64,000 bases of DNA from UBA1738 sp045658645 (GTDB taxonomy: Bacteria; Bacillota; Clostridia; UBA1381), in contig JAZOVJ010000007.1 in NCBI GenBank assembly GCA_045658645.1, forward strand, positions 11,014 through 75,013. The letters are read 5' to 3'. A program made the translations under genes and the position numbers. Under the pieces are notes generated by a model. It did no database searches. It was not told the origin of the DNA and saw only the letters and a program-made list of their open reading frames with translations. Shown here piece after piece: positions 50,796 to 59,819 of this stretch. Position 1 is the stretch's first letter; the number at the start of each line of letters is the position of its first letter.

Positions 50796-51527
50796 ATGTC
50801 AAAATTTTTTATACCAAAAGATAACATTTCGCAAAATAGCTTAATAATTACAGGTGAAGATGTAAAGCATATAAGTAAAGTCTTAAGGATGAGCGTTGGT
50901 GATGAAATCACTTGTTGTGACGGTCAGGGAAATGACTATCTTGCGCGCATCGCGTCTTTGGGGGCTGAAATCAGCTGTGAAATCGTTGAAAAAAAGAAAT
51001 GTGATACCGAACCAAATATTAACGTAATCTTGATTCAGGGCATTCCTAAAGCCTCTAAAATGGATTACATTATACAAAAAACAACGGAGCTTGGTATTGC
51101 TGAAATATACCCTTGTGAGCTTTCGAGGTGTGTTTCAAAAATAGACGGCGAAAAAAAGATTCAAAGATGGCAGAAAATTTCTGAGGAAGCTGCAAAACAA
51201 TCAGGAAGAGGAATTGTACCGAAAATACATAACCCAATTAACATCTCACAGGCAATAGAAATCCTGAATTCCTGTGATGTGGCGTTTGTTCCTTACGAAT
51301 GTGCAGAAGAAAAATTCTTAAAACCGCTTTTGACTTCTTTTGAAAATCCTAAAACAGTGGCTTTTATGATAGGACCTGAAGGTGGATTTGATAAATCAGA
51401 AATTGAAAAGCTTGGCGATATACCTGCGGTTTCTCTTGGAAAAAGAATATTACGAACAGAAACAGCAGGCGAAGCCGTTCTTTCAATGGTTATGTATGAG
51501 CTTGGTGACATAAACGCAAATATTTGA
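50796..51527 (+). CDS. rsmE: 16S rRNA m3U1498 methyltransferase
   Basis: This 243-residue SPOUT-family enzyme methylates N3 of U1498 in 16S rRNA. An N-terminal PUA-like domain (KFFIPKDNISQNSLIITGEDVKHI) precedes the knotted SAM-binding domain with LIQGIPKASKMDYIIQKTTELGI, MIGPEGGFDKSEI and SLGKRILRTETA. It follows prmA after a short gap and is followed by a terminator, which closes the dnaG-rpoD-prmA-rsmE unit. Confidence 0.96.
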   Translation: MSKFFIPKDNISQNSLIITGEDVKHISKVLRMSVGDEITCCDGQGNDYLARIASLGAEISCEIVEKKKCDTEPNINVILIQGIPKASKMDYIIQKTTELGIAEIYPCELSRCVSKIDGEKKIQRWQKISEEAAKQSGRGIVPKIHNPINISQAIEILNSCDVAFVPYECAEEKFLKPLLTSFENPKTVAFMIGPEGGFDKSEIEKLGDIPAVSLGKRILRTETAGEAVLSMVMYELGDINANI

Positions 51528-51531
51528 CTCT

Positions 51532-51563
51532 AAAAACGTATTGCCTTTTGGCATACGTTTTTG
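51532..51563 (+). terminator. Terminator after rsmE
   Basis: AAAACGTATTGCC and GGCATACGTTTT pair with one bulge around TTTT and run into T residues. Confidence 0.75.
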
Positions 51564-51584
51564 TGCTAAAAGAAAGGTAACATT

Positions 51585-53540
51585 ATGGAGAAATTTGAGC
51601 TTGTGTCTGATTTTAAAATGTCAGGCGACCAGCCGGAAGCTGTAAAAACCCTTACTGAAGGTGTTTTAAACGGTGAAAAATTTCAGACTTTAGTTGGTGT
51701 TACAGGGTCGGGAAAAACATTTACAATGGCGAATATTATTGCAAATGTAAATAAACCAACCCTTATTTTAGCGCACAATAAAACTCTGGCAGCACAGCTC
51801 TACAGCGAATTTAAGGAGTTTTTTCCAAATAATGCCGTAGAGTTTTTTGTTTCATACTATGACTATTATCAGCCGGAAGCCTATATTGCTTCATCTGATA
51901 CTTATATTGAAAAGGACTCATCGGTAAACGATGAAATAGACGAACTTCGTCATAGCGCCACCTTTGCACTCTTTGAAAGAAAAGATGTTATTATCATTTC
52001 AAGTGTATCCTGCATATATGGTCTTGGCGACCCTGAGGACTATGAAAACTTAATGCTTTCTTTGAGGGTTGGAATGATTAAAGACCGTGATGAAATTCTA
52101 CGAAAACTTGTAGATATGCAGTATGAAAGGAACGACATTAACTTTATAAGAAATAAGTTCCGTGCACACGGCGATGTGCTGGAAATATTCCCGTCAAACT
52201 ACAAGGACCGTGCCGTAAGAGTTGAATTCTTTGGTGATGAAATAGACAGGATATCCGAAATAAACGTTGTAACAGGGGAAATAATAGGCGTAAGAAACCA
52301 TATTGTAATTTCTCCGGCATCGCACTATGTTACAACAGGTGACAAAATGAAACTTGCCATTTCAGGAATTTTGAACGAGCTTGGTGACAGGATACAGTAT
52401 TTTAAGGCAAACAATCAGCTTATTGAAGCGCAAAGAATAGAGCAACGTACAATGTATGATGTTGAGATGCTTCAGGAAATAGGCTTTTGCCAGGGTATCG
52501 AAAACTATTCACGTTTAATCAGCGGAAGAAAAGCGGGATCTCCGCCATATACGCTACTTGATTATTTCCCTGATGACTTTTTAATGTTTATCGATGAGTC
52601 TCACGTTACAGTTTCTCAGGTTCGCGGAATGTATAACGGTGACAGGGCAAGAAAGGAATCGTTGGTAAACTATGGTTTCAGGCTACCGTCTGCTTTTGAT
52701 AACAGACCGCTTAAATTTGATGAGTTCGAAGACAGAATTAATCAGGTAATTTTCACATCAGCAACTCCCGGTGAATACGAAAAAGAACATTCGACCGTTT
52801 ATGCAGAGCAGATTATAAGACCAACAGGACTTTTAGACCCTATAATTCATATTCGTCCTGTAGACAACCAGATAGATGACCTTATAGCTGAAATAAATGT
52901 ACGTGCTCAAAGGCAGGAAAGAGTGCTTGTTACAACGTTAACAAAGAAGATGGCAGAAGATCTTACCGATTACCTTCGGGAAATGGGTATTAAGGTTAAG
53001 TATATGCACTCGGAAATAAAAACTATTGAAAGAACCGAAATTATCCGTGATTTGAGAATGGGGAAGTTCGATGTTCTTGTGGGAATTAACTTGCTCCGAG
53101 AAGGTCTTGATCTTCCTGAAGTATCGTTAGTTGCGATTTTAGATGCAGATAAGGAAGGTTTTCTTCGTAGCGAAACTTCACTTATACAGACAATCGGAAG
53201 AGCAGCAAGAAACGAAAATGGTACTGTTATTATGTATGCAAATACTATTACCGGTTCTATGCAAAGAGCGATTGACGAAACAAATCGCCGCCGTACGCTT
53301 CAGGATAATTTCAATAAAGAACACGGAATTATTCCACATACCGTTAAAAAAGAAATCCGCGAGATAATAGAATCAGTAAAATCTGTAGAACCAACCGCAA
53401 CAGAAATTCCTGCGGATTTAGGTGTAATGATAGAAAACCTACACGATGAAATGCTGCTTGCTGCAGAAAATCTTGAATTTGAAAAAGCTGCTGAACTTCG
53501 TGATAGGATAAAACAATTAGAAGAGATGGTAAAGAAATGA
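51585..53540 (+). CDS. uvrB: Excinuclease ABC subunit B
   Basis: This 651-residue repair helicase loads at lesions with UvrA. The Walker A box is GVTGSGKTFTMA, the beta-hairpin region YYDYYQPEAYIASSDTYIEKD follows, the DEAD-like box is FIDESHVT, and motif VI is QTIGRAARN. The C-terminal UVR motif (MLLAAENLEFEKAAELRDRIKQLE) binds UvrC. GAAAGG precedes the start. It overlaps uvrA by 4 bases (ATGA). No LexA box of the usual form is seen in the short upstream gap, though one further upstream is not ruled out. Confidence 0.97.
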   Translation: MEKFELVSDFKMSGDQPEAVKTLTEGVLNGEKFQTLVGVTGSGKTFTMANIIANVNKPTLILAHNKTLAAQLYSEFKEFFPNNAVEFFVSYYDYYQPEAYIASSDTYIEKDSSVNDEIDELRHSATFALFERKDVIIISSVSCIYGLGDPEDYENLMLSLRVGMIKDRDEILRKLVDMQYERNDINFIRNKFRAHGDVLEIFPSNYKDRAVRVEFFGDEIDRISEINVVTGEIIGVRNHIVISPASHYVTTGDKMKLAISGILNELGDRIQYFKANNQLIEAQRIEQRTMYDVEMLQEIGFCQGIENYSRLISGRKAGSPPYTLLDYFPDDFLMFIDESHVTVSQVRGMYNGDRARKESLVNYGFRLPSAFDNRPLKFDEFEDRINQVIFTSATPGEYEKEHSTVYAEQIIRPTGLLDPIIHIRPVDNQIDDLIAEINVRAQRQERVLVTTLTKKMAEDLTDYLREMGIKVKYMHSEIKTIERTEIIRDLRMGKFDVLVGINLLREGLDLPEVSLVAILDADKEGFLRSETSLIQTIGRAARNENGTVIMYANTITGSMQRAIDETNRRRTLQDNFNKEHGIIPHTVKKEIREIIESVKSVEPTATEIPADLGVMIENLHDEMLLAAENLEFEKAAELRDRIKQLEEMVKK

Positions 53541-56362
53541 GAAACTATATCGACATAAAAGGTGCAAATGTTCACAACCTTAAGAATGTTTCAGTAAAAA
53601 TACCAAGGGAGCAATTAGTTGTCCTTACAGGACTTTCCGGTTCGGGAAAAAGCTCCCTTGCTTTTGATACAATATATGCAGAAGGACAGAGACGATATGT
53701 TGAGTCTCTTTCTTCTTATGCCCGCCAGTTTTTAGGACAAATGGAAAAACCTGACGTGGAAAGTATTGACGGTCTTTCTCCTGCAATCAGTATTGACCAG
53801 AAGACCACCTCAAAAAACCCGCGTTCAACTGTTGGTACTGTAACCGAAATTTATGATTATTTAAGGCTTTTATATGCAAGAATAGGTGTACCGCACTGCC
53901 CAAAATGCGGCAAGGAGGTAAAAAGACAGACCGTTGACCAGATTGTAGACCGTCTTCTTGAACTCCCTGATGGTACAAAAATACAGGTTTTAGCGCCTGT
54001 AATCCGTGGGAAAAAAGGTGAGCATAAAAAAGTATTTGAAAACGCAAAGAAATCCGGTTATGTTCGCGTAAAAGCTGATGGAATACAGTATGATTTATCA
54101 GAAGAAATTAATCTGGAGAAAACAAAAAAGCATAACATTGATATAATTATTGACAGGTTGATAATTCGCGAAAACATAAATAAACGTCTTAGCGAATCTG
54201 TTGAAAATGCCGTAGAACTTACTGACGGTCTTGTTTCAGTGGAAGTTATTGACGGGGAAATACTGAATTTCAGCCAGAATTTTGCCTGTGATGATTGCGG
54301 AATAAGTCTTCCTGAACTTGAACCAAGAAGCTTTTCTTTTAATAACCCATATGGTGCTTGCCCTACTTGTGACGGTCTTGGAAACCTTTTGAAAATTGAC
54401 CCTGATTTGCTTATTGTTGACGAAAACAGGACGCTTTTAGGAGGAGCTATAAACTGTATGGGATGGGCAGCACCCGGAATTGCAGACAGTATGGCACATA
54501 TGTATTTTAAAGGGATTTTGGACCATTTTGGTGTTGATTATGAAATGCCTTGGAAAGACCTTCCCGAAGAAGTTAAAAATACAGTCTTATACGGAACAAA
54601 CGGTGAAAAATATGCATTTTATTACAACAGAAGTTATGGCAGCGGTTCATATAATGCCGTTTATGAAGGTGTTGTCAACAATCTTGAAAGGAGATACAGA
54701 GAAACAACTTCGGAGTATTCAAAGGGTGAGATAGAGAAATATTTGAACGAATCTGTTTGTCCTGATTGTCACGGAGCACGTCTTTCTGATGCAATTTTGG
54801 CGGTTACAGTAGGCGGAAAGAACATCTATGAATTTACGTGCATGTCTATAAAAGACGAAATGGAATTCATAACTAATCTAAAGCTTACAGAACGTGAACA
54901 ATTTATAGCAAATCAAATCATTAAAGAGATAAAAGCAAGGCTAAAATTCCTACTTGACGTAGGCCTTGATTATCTGACCCTTGCTCGTTCATCAGCAACC
55001 CTGTCAGGCGGCGAAGCACAAAGAATCCGTCTTGCAACCCAGATAGGTTCAGGACTTATGGGTGTTTTATATATCCTTGATGAACCAAGTATAGGTCTTC
55101 ATCAGCGTGATAATGAAAGACTTATTGAAACTCTTAAGAATTTAAGGGATTTGGGGAATACAGTTCTTGTTGTTGAGCATGACGAAGACACAATGTATGC
55201 TGCTGACCATATTATAGACGTGGGCCCGGGCGCCGGTATTCACGGCGGTGAAATTGTTGCACAGGGAACAGTTGAACAAATTAAAAAGAACAAAAAGTCT
55301 TTAACAGGACAATATCTTTCCGGCGCAAAGAAAATAAGTGTGCCGAAAGAGAGAAGAAAATCGGAAGATTTTATTGAAATAATAGGTGCAAAAGAAAACA
55401 ACCTGAAAAATGTAGATATAAAAATTCCGCTTGGTGTCCTTACCTGTGTAACGGGAGTTTCAGGGTCAGGAAAAAGCTCCTTAATCAATGAAATTCTCTA
55501 TAAGAAGCTTGCAAAAGAATTAAATCATGCAGGTACTCATCCGGGAGAACACACCAGAATTTGTGGAATAGAAAAACTTGACAAAATAATAAATATTGAC
55601 CAGTCGCCGATTGGAAGAACGCCTCGTTCAAATCCTGCAACATATACTAATGTATTTAACGATATAAGAGATGTTTTTGCATCTACAAATGAAGCTAAAA
55701 TTCGCGGATATAAACCGGGAAGATTCAGTTTTAACGTAAAAGGCGGAAGATGTGAGGCGTGTTCGGGAGACGGTATTGTTAAGATAGAAATGAACTTCCT
55801 TGCAGATATTTTTGTGCCTTGTGAAGTCTGCAAAGGACAAAGATATAACCGCGAAACGCTTGAAGTTCGTTACAAAGGAAAAAATATTTACGAAGTTCTT
55901 GATATGACGGTTGATGAAGCAGTTGAGTTTTTTAAAAATCATCCGAAAATTAAAAGAAAAATTGAAACACTTCAACAGGTAGGGCTTGGATATATAAAAC
56001 TCGGTCAAAGTTCTACAACATTATCAGGTGGTGAAGCACAACGCGTAAAGCTTTCCACAGAACTTTCAAAAAGAGCTACAGGGAAGACAATTTACGTCCT
56101 TGACGAGCCTACAACAGGTCTTCATACAGCTGATGTTCACAGACTTATTAAAGTCTTGCAAAAGCTCGTTGATGCAGGGAACACAGTTGTGGTAATAGAA
56201 CACAACTTAGACATTATAAAAACTGCTGACCACATCATAGATTTAGGACCGGAAGGCGGAAATGATGGCGGAACAATTGTTTGTACCGGAACGCCGGAAG
56301 AAGTATGTAAATGCGAGAAATCCTACACAGGACAATTCCTAAAAAAGTATTTAAAGGAGTAA
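53537..56362 (+). CDS. uvrA: Excinuclease ABC subunit A
   Basis: This 941-residue damage sensor is a double ABC ATPase. The first Walker A is TGLSGSGKSSLAFD, and the UVR-type zinc module follows as CPKCGKEVKRQT-like cysteines near residue 120 and CDDCGISLPE with CPTCDGLG. The ABC signatures are SSATLSGGEAQRI and QSSTTLSGGEAQRV. The second Walker A is TGVSGSGKSSLINE, with its zinc finger CEACSGDGIVK and CEVCKGQRY. The arrangement uvrB-uvrA is normal, with coupled translation; uvrC is not in the window. Confidence 0.97.
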   Translation: MRNYIDIKGANVHNLKNVSVKIPREQLVVLTGLSGSGKSSLAFDTIYAEGQRRYVESLSSYARQFLGQMEKPDVESIDGLSPAISIDQKTTSKNPRSTVGTVTEIYDYLRLLYARIGVPHCPKCGKEVKRQTVDQIVDRLLELPDGTKIQVLAPVIRGKKGEHKKVFENAKKSGYVRVKADGIQYDLSEEINLEKTKKHNIDIIIDRLIIRENINKRLSESVENAVELTDGLVSVEVIDGEILNFSQNFACDDCGISLPELEPRSFSFNNPYGACPTCDGLGNLLKIDPDLLIVDENRTLLGGAINCMGWAAPGIADSMAHMYFKGILDHFGVDYEMPWKDLPEEVKNTVLYGTNGEKYAFYYNRSYGSGSYNAVYEGVVNNLERRYRETTSEYSKGEIEKYLNESVCPDCHGARLSDAILAVTVGGKNIYEFTCMSIKDEMEFITNLKLTEREQFIANQIIKEIKARLKFLLDVGLDYLTLARSSATLSGGEAQRIRLATQIGSGLMGVLYILDEPSIGLHQRDNERLIETLKNLRDLGNTVLVVEHDEDTMYAADHIIDVGPGAGIHGGEIVAQGTVEQIKKNKKSLTGQYLSGAKKISVPKERRKSEDFIEIIGAKENNLKNVDIKIPLGVLTCVTGVSGSGKSSLINEILYKKLAKELNHAGTHPGEHTRICGIEKLDKIINIDQSPIGRTPRSNPATYTNVFNDIRDVFASTNEAKIRGYKPGRFSFNVKGGRCEACSGDGIVKIEMNFLADIFVPCEVCKGQRYNRETLEVRYKGKNIYEVLDMTVDEAVEFFKNHPKIKRKIETLQQVGLGYIKLGQSSTTLSGGEAQRVKLSTELSKRATGKTIYVLDEPTTGLHTADVHRLIKVLQKLVDAGNTVVVIEHNLDIIKTADHIIDLGPEGGNDGGTIVCTGTPEEVCKCEKSYTGQFLKKYLKE

Positions 56363-56365
56363 ATT

Positions 56366-57019
56366 ATGTTTGACTTAATTCTTTTTGACCTTGACGGGAC
56401 CTTAACTGACCCAAAAGAAGGCATTACAAATTGTGTGAAATACGCCCTTGAGTATTTCGGAATTGATGAAAATGACGAGGCAACACTTTTGTCATTTATA
56501 GGCCCGCCGTTATACGATTCTTTCAGAGAATTGTATGGTTTTTCAAACGAAGATGCAAATCTTGCAGTAGATAAGTATCGTGAAAGATATTCTGTTACCG
56601 GTTTATTTGAAAACAGTGTTATGGATGGCGCTGCAGAAATTTTAAAAGCTTTAAAAGATGCCGGAAAAACAACTGCTCTTGCCACTTCAAAACCACTTGT
56701 TTTTGCTGAAAAAATTGTTGAAAAATATGGTCTTTTGAAATATCTGGATTACGTGGTGGGTGCTGACCTTAAAGGTGGTATAAACTACAAGGATGAAATC
56801 ATAAATGAGGTTTTACGATTAGCTAAACCTGATGATTTATCAAAAGTAGTGATAATAGGGGACAGAAAGCACGATATTTTAGGCGCTAAAAAGTGCAGTA
56901 TATCGTCAATAGGCGTTAAATGCGGTTATGCAGAAGAGAATGAGCTTGAAACCGCAGGTGCTGATTTTGTCTTTGAAAATCTCTCTGAAGTACAGGAATT
57001 TTTAATAAATAACCCTTGA
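56366..57019 (+). CDS. HAD-family phosphatase (phosphoglycolate phosphatase-like)
   Basis: This 217-residue HAD hydrolase has motif I LILFDLDGTLTDPKEGI (nucleophile Asp), a helical cap (about 16-80), motif II LATSKP, and motif IV VIIGDRKHDILGAK, which resembles the Asp-Arg-x-x-Asp of the Gph/5'-nucleotidase group. The substrate may be phosphoglycolate, a sugar phosphate or a nucleotide. Phosphoglycolate arises during repair of oxidised DNA ends, which would suit the neighbouring uvrBA, but this is only inference. It starts 3 bases after uvrA with AAGGAG. The thrS promoter overlaps its stop codon. Confidence 0.88.
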   Translation: MFDLILFDLDGTLTDPKEGITNCVKYALEYFGIDENDEATLLSFIGPPLYDSFRELYGFSNEDANLAVDKYRERYSVTGLFENSVMDGAAEILKALKDAGKTTALATSKPLVFAEKIVEKYGLLKYLDYVVGADLKGGINYKDEIINEVLRLAKPDDLSKVVIIGDRKHDILGAKKCSISSIGVKCGYAEENELETAGADFVFENLSEVQEFLINNP

Positions 57020-57044
57020 CTTTTTCATAAAAAAGTGGCATAAT
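57016..57044 (+). promoter_or_regulatory. Promoter of thrS
   Basis: TTGACT (57016-57021), a 17-base spacer and CATAAT (57039-57044). The -35 box includes the stop codon of the preceding gene. Confidence 0.7.
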
Positions 57045-57049
57045 TATTG

Positions 57050-57300
57050 TATAAAGACTATGATGAAGACAGTAACTGTATGCATAATCCAAAAAGAGAG
57101 GGAATGTCGTGGCTGGAAGCATTTCTTTGGTGGCGTATAGCGAATACCACTTCGGAGTTGCGTGCTGAACTTTTAGTAGGCATTGCCGTTTCCCTTTACG
57201 TTAAAAGCAAATGAGTGATGATTTATCATAATTAGGGTGGAACCGTGCTAATTTGCACCCCTAAGAAGACTACACGTTTTCTTGGGGTGTTTTTTATTGT
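57050..57300 (+). ncRNA. T-box leader of thrS
   Basis: The conserved T-box AGGGTGGAACCGTG (57234-57247) precedes a terminator. Upstream is a long Stem I, with an AGAGAGGGAAT-type segment and the likely specifier codon ACC (57146-57148, threonine) in GAATACCACTT. Uncharged tRNA-Thr should bind and allow readthrough into thrS. The 320-base gap before thrS holds only this element and its promoter. Confidence 0.93.
57256..57296 (+). terminator. T-box-controlled terminator
   Basis: CACCCCTAAGAA and TTTCTTGGGGTG pair, followed by TTTTTT. The left arm overlaps sequence that can pair with the T-box to form the antiterminator. Confidence 0.88.
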
Positions 57301-57339
57301 AAGAAAACTAATTTACTTTATGAAAAGAGGTATATAAAA

Positions 57340-59088
57340 ATGGAAATGAACGAACTTCAAACACTAAGACATTCTGCGTCACACGTAATGGCACAGGCAG
57401 TTAAGCGTCTGTTCCCGGGCACAAAACTTGCTATCGGGCCAGCTATTGACACAGGATTTTATTATGACTTTGATTCAGACCACACTTTTACTCAGGAAGA
57501 CCTTGATAAAATTGAGGCTGAAATGAAAAAAATCGCTAAAGAAAATCTTAAGATTGAACGATTTGAACTTTCAAGAGAAGAAGCGTTAGAGCTTATGAAA
57601 GATGAGCCTTACAAGGTTGAACTTATAAATGATTTACCTGAAGGTGAAATAATCTCTTTCTATAAGCAGGGCGAATTTACTGACCTTTGCGCAGGACCAC
57701 ACGTAAACTACACAAGCAAAGTAAAAGCATATAAACTTTTAAGTGCAACAGGTGCTTACTGGCGTGGTGATGAGCATAACAAAATGTTACAGAGAATCTA
57801 CGGAACAGCTTTTCAGTCAAAGGATGAACTTAATGAATATTTAGAACAGAGAGAAGAGGCAAGAAAGCGTGACCACAATAAGCTTGGCCGCGAACTTGAG
57901 CTTTTCACAACTTCTGATATAATTGGTCAGGGTCTACCTATCCTGCTGCCAAAGGGTGCAAGAATTATCCAGCTTCTTCAGAGATTTGTAGAAGATGAGG
58001 AACAGAAGAGGGGATGGCAGCTTACGAAAACTCCGCTTATGGCAAAGAGCGATCTTTATAAGCTTTCAGGTCACTGGGACCACTATCAGGACGGTATGTT
58101 CGTTCTTGGTGACGAAGAAAAGGATAAGGAAGTGTTTGCACTTCGCCCGATGACTTGTCCGTTCCAGTACCAGGCATTTTTAAATCGCGGACGCTCATAC
58201 AGAGACCTTCCAATGCGACTTAATGAAACATCAACACTGTTCAGAAACGAAGCTTCAGGCGAAATGCACGGGCTTATTCGTGTACGACAGTTTACAATTT
58301 CAGAAGGTCACTTGTTGTGTACTCCTGAACAGCTTGAAGAAGAATTTAAGGGTTGTCTGGAGCTTGCTATATATATGCTTAAAACTCTCGGACTATATGA
58401 GGACGTATCATACAGATTCTCACAGTGGGATCCTGATAACAGAGATAAGTATATAGGTACAAACGAACAGTGGGATGAAGCTCAGGGTATAATGGAAAAA
58501 ATTCTTAACCACCTTGAAATTCCTTATAAAGTTGGAGTAGGTGAGGCTGCGTTCTACGGCCCGAAACTTGATATTCAGATTAAGAATGTATATGGTAAGG
58601 AAGACACATTGATTACAATTCAGATTGACCAGATGCTTGCTGAAAAGTTTGGTATGGAGTATGTTGATAAAGACGGACAGAAGAAAAATCCGTATATTAT
58701 CCACAGAACTTCACTTGGTTGCTATGAAAGAACACTTGCACTTTTAATTGAAAAATATGCAGGTGCATTCCCGGCTTGGCTTGCTCCTGTTCAGGTTAAA
58801 ATTCTTCCTATCGCTGACCGTCATCACGAGTATGCAAAAGAGGTTATGTCAAAGATTCAAGAATCCGGCATAATCCGTGTAGAAATTGACGACAGAGCAG
58901 AAAAAATCGGTTACAAGATAAGAGAAGCTCAGCTTGAGAAGATACCTTATATGCTTGTTTTGGGCGATAAGGATATCGAAGAAGGCGGTGTTTCTGTTCG
59001 TTCAAGAAAAGAAGGCGATATGGGTAGCCGTAAGGTAGAAGAATTTATTGCTGACCTGTTGGAAGAAATCAGAACAAAGAAACTTTAA
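57340..59088 (+). CDS. thrS: Threonine--tRNA ligase (lacking the TGS domain)
   Basis: This 582-residue class II synthetase charges tRNA-Thr. It begins at the editing domain: LQTLRHSASHVMAQAVKRLFPG carries the His-x3-His zinc/editing motif, and GPHVNYTSKVKAYKLLS follows. The catalytic core has motif 2 FRNEASGEMHGLIRVRQF and motif 3 YERTLALLIEKYAGAFPAWL, then the anticodon-binding domain. The N-terminal TGS domain of about 60 residues in E. coli ThrRS is missing; the upstream DNA is the T-box leader and has no coding capacity for it. Such short forms occur in Clostridia. AAGAGGT precedes the start. Confidence 0.96.
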   Translation: MEMNELQTLRHSASHVMAQAVKRLFPGTKLAIGPAIDTGFYYDFDSDHTFTQEDLDKIEAEMKKIAKENLKIERFELSREEALELMKDEPYKVELINDLPEGEIISFYKQGEFTDLCAGPHVNYTSKVKAYKLLSATGAYWRGDEHNKMLQRIYGTAFQSKDELNEYLEQREEARKRDHNKLGRELELFTTSDIIGQGLPILLPKGARIIQLLQRFVEDEEQKRGWQLTKTPLMAKSDLYKLSGHWDHYQDGMFVLGDEEKDKEVFALRPMTCPFQYQAFLNRGRSYRDLPMRLNETSTLFRNEASGEMHGLIRVRQFTISEGHLLCTPEQLEEEFKGCLELAIYMLKTLGLYEDVSYRFSQWDPDNRDKYIGTNEQWDEAQGIMEKILNHLEIPYKVGVGEAAFYGPKLDIQIKNVYGKEDTLITIQIDQMLAEKFGMEYVDKDGQKKNPYIIHRTSLGCYERTLALLIEKYAGAFPAWLAPVQVKILPIADRHHEYAKEVMSKIQESGIIRVEIDDRAEKIGYKIREAQLEKIPYMLVLGDKDIEEGGVSVRSRKEGDMGSRKVEEFIADLLEEIRTKKL

Positions 59089-59095
59089 TAGACAT

Positions 59096-59121
59096 CGGAG
59101 TGCCACATAAGCACTCCTTTT
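59096..59121 (+). terminator. Terminator of thrS
   Basis: GGAGTGC and GCACTCC pair around CACATAA, followed by TTTT. Confidence 0.8.
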
Positions 59122-59166
59122 GTCACTGTTTTAACTTTTTTTCATATTATGCCATAGGGTGATTTT

Positions 59167-59817
59167 ATGAAAATTAAGCTTAACGGTGATTTTTCAAAGA
59201 AACTGCGTTTTGTTAGTTTTTTTGTGGCGTGTACTTTGGTTTTTTTTAATCTTTTCTTTCTAATTTTAACAAGATTTAAACCTGTCTTTGAAGAAAAGGC
59301 AGCTCACGCTGCTAAAACCAAAGCTATAGATATTATAAATAAAGCTACAGATGACGTGTTCTTTGATATTTCCTCGCCCGAACTGGTAATAATAGATAAA
59401 GACCAAGAGGGTAGTATAACATCCGTTAGTGCTGATACAATAGAAATAAACCGGCTTAAAACAAAACTTTCAAAGTGCATACAAAACTATGCGGAAAAGG
59501 CTGAAGATTCAAAGGTTTACATACCAATTGGTAGTTTAACAAACTTTGAGGTTTTACAAGGTTTTGGATACAGAATACCTGTAAATATTTCAACAGATGG
59601 TTTTGCAAAAATTGATTTTGATGATGAATTTGTGTCCTGTGGAATTAATCAGGTTAAGCATAAAATTTTTATGACAGTTTCTGTCCGGGTTTCTGTTGTT
59701 TCTGCAGTATTTGCAAGAACAGAAACGGTAGTCGCAGAAGTACCAGTTGCCGAAACTGTAATCACGGGGACCGTTCCGACCTACTACGGAGATAATATGA
59801 GCATTTTAGGGAGATAA
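59167..59817 (+). CDS. yunB: Sporulation protein YunB
   Basis: The 216-residue product has one N-terminal membrane helix (about 14-37) followed by an extracytoplasmic domain. The pattern AKTKAIDIINKATDDVFFDI, IEINRLKTKLSKCIQ and IPIGSLTNFEVLQGFG is that of YunB, a mother-cell sporulation protein of unknown biochemical role in Bacillus. Its gene supports the view that the organism is a spore former. AGGGTG precedes the start. It lies 2 bases before the ligA start codon, so the two are probably co-transcribed. I could not define a SigE promoter in the 45-base gap after the thrS terminator. Confidence 0.87.
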   Translation: MKIKLNGDFSKKLRFVSFFVACTLVFFNLFFLILTRFKPVFEEKAAHAAKTKAIDIINKATDDVFFDISSPELVIIDKDQEGSITSVSADTIEINRLKTKLSKCIQNYAEKAEDSKVYIPIGSLTNFEVLQGFGYRIPVNISTDGFAKIDFDDEFVSCGINQVKHKIFMTVSVRVSVVSAVFARTETVVAEVPVAETVITGTVPTYYGDNMSILGR

Positions 59818-59819
59818 CT

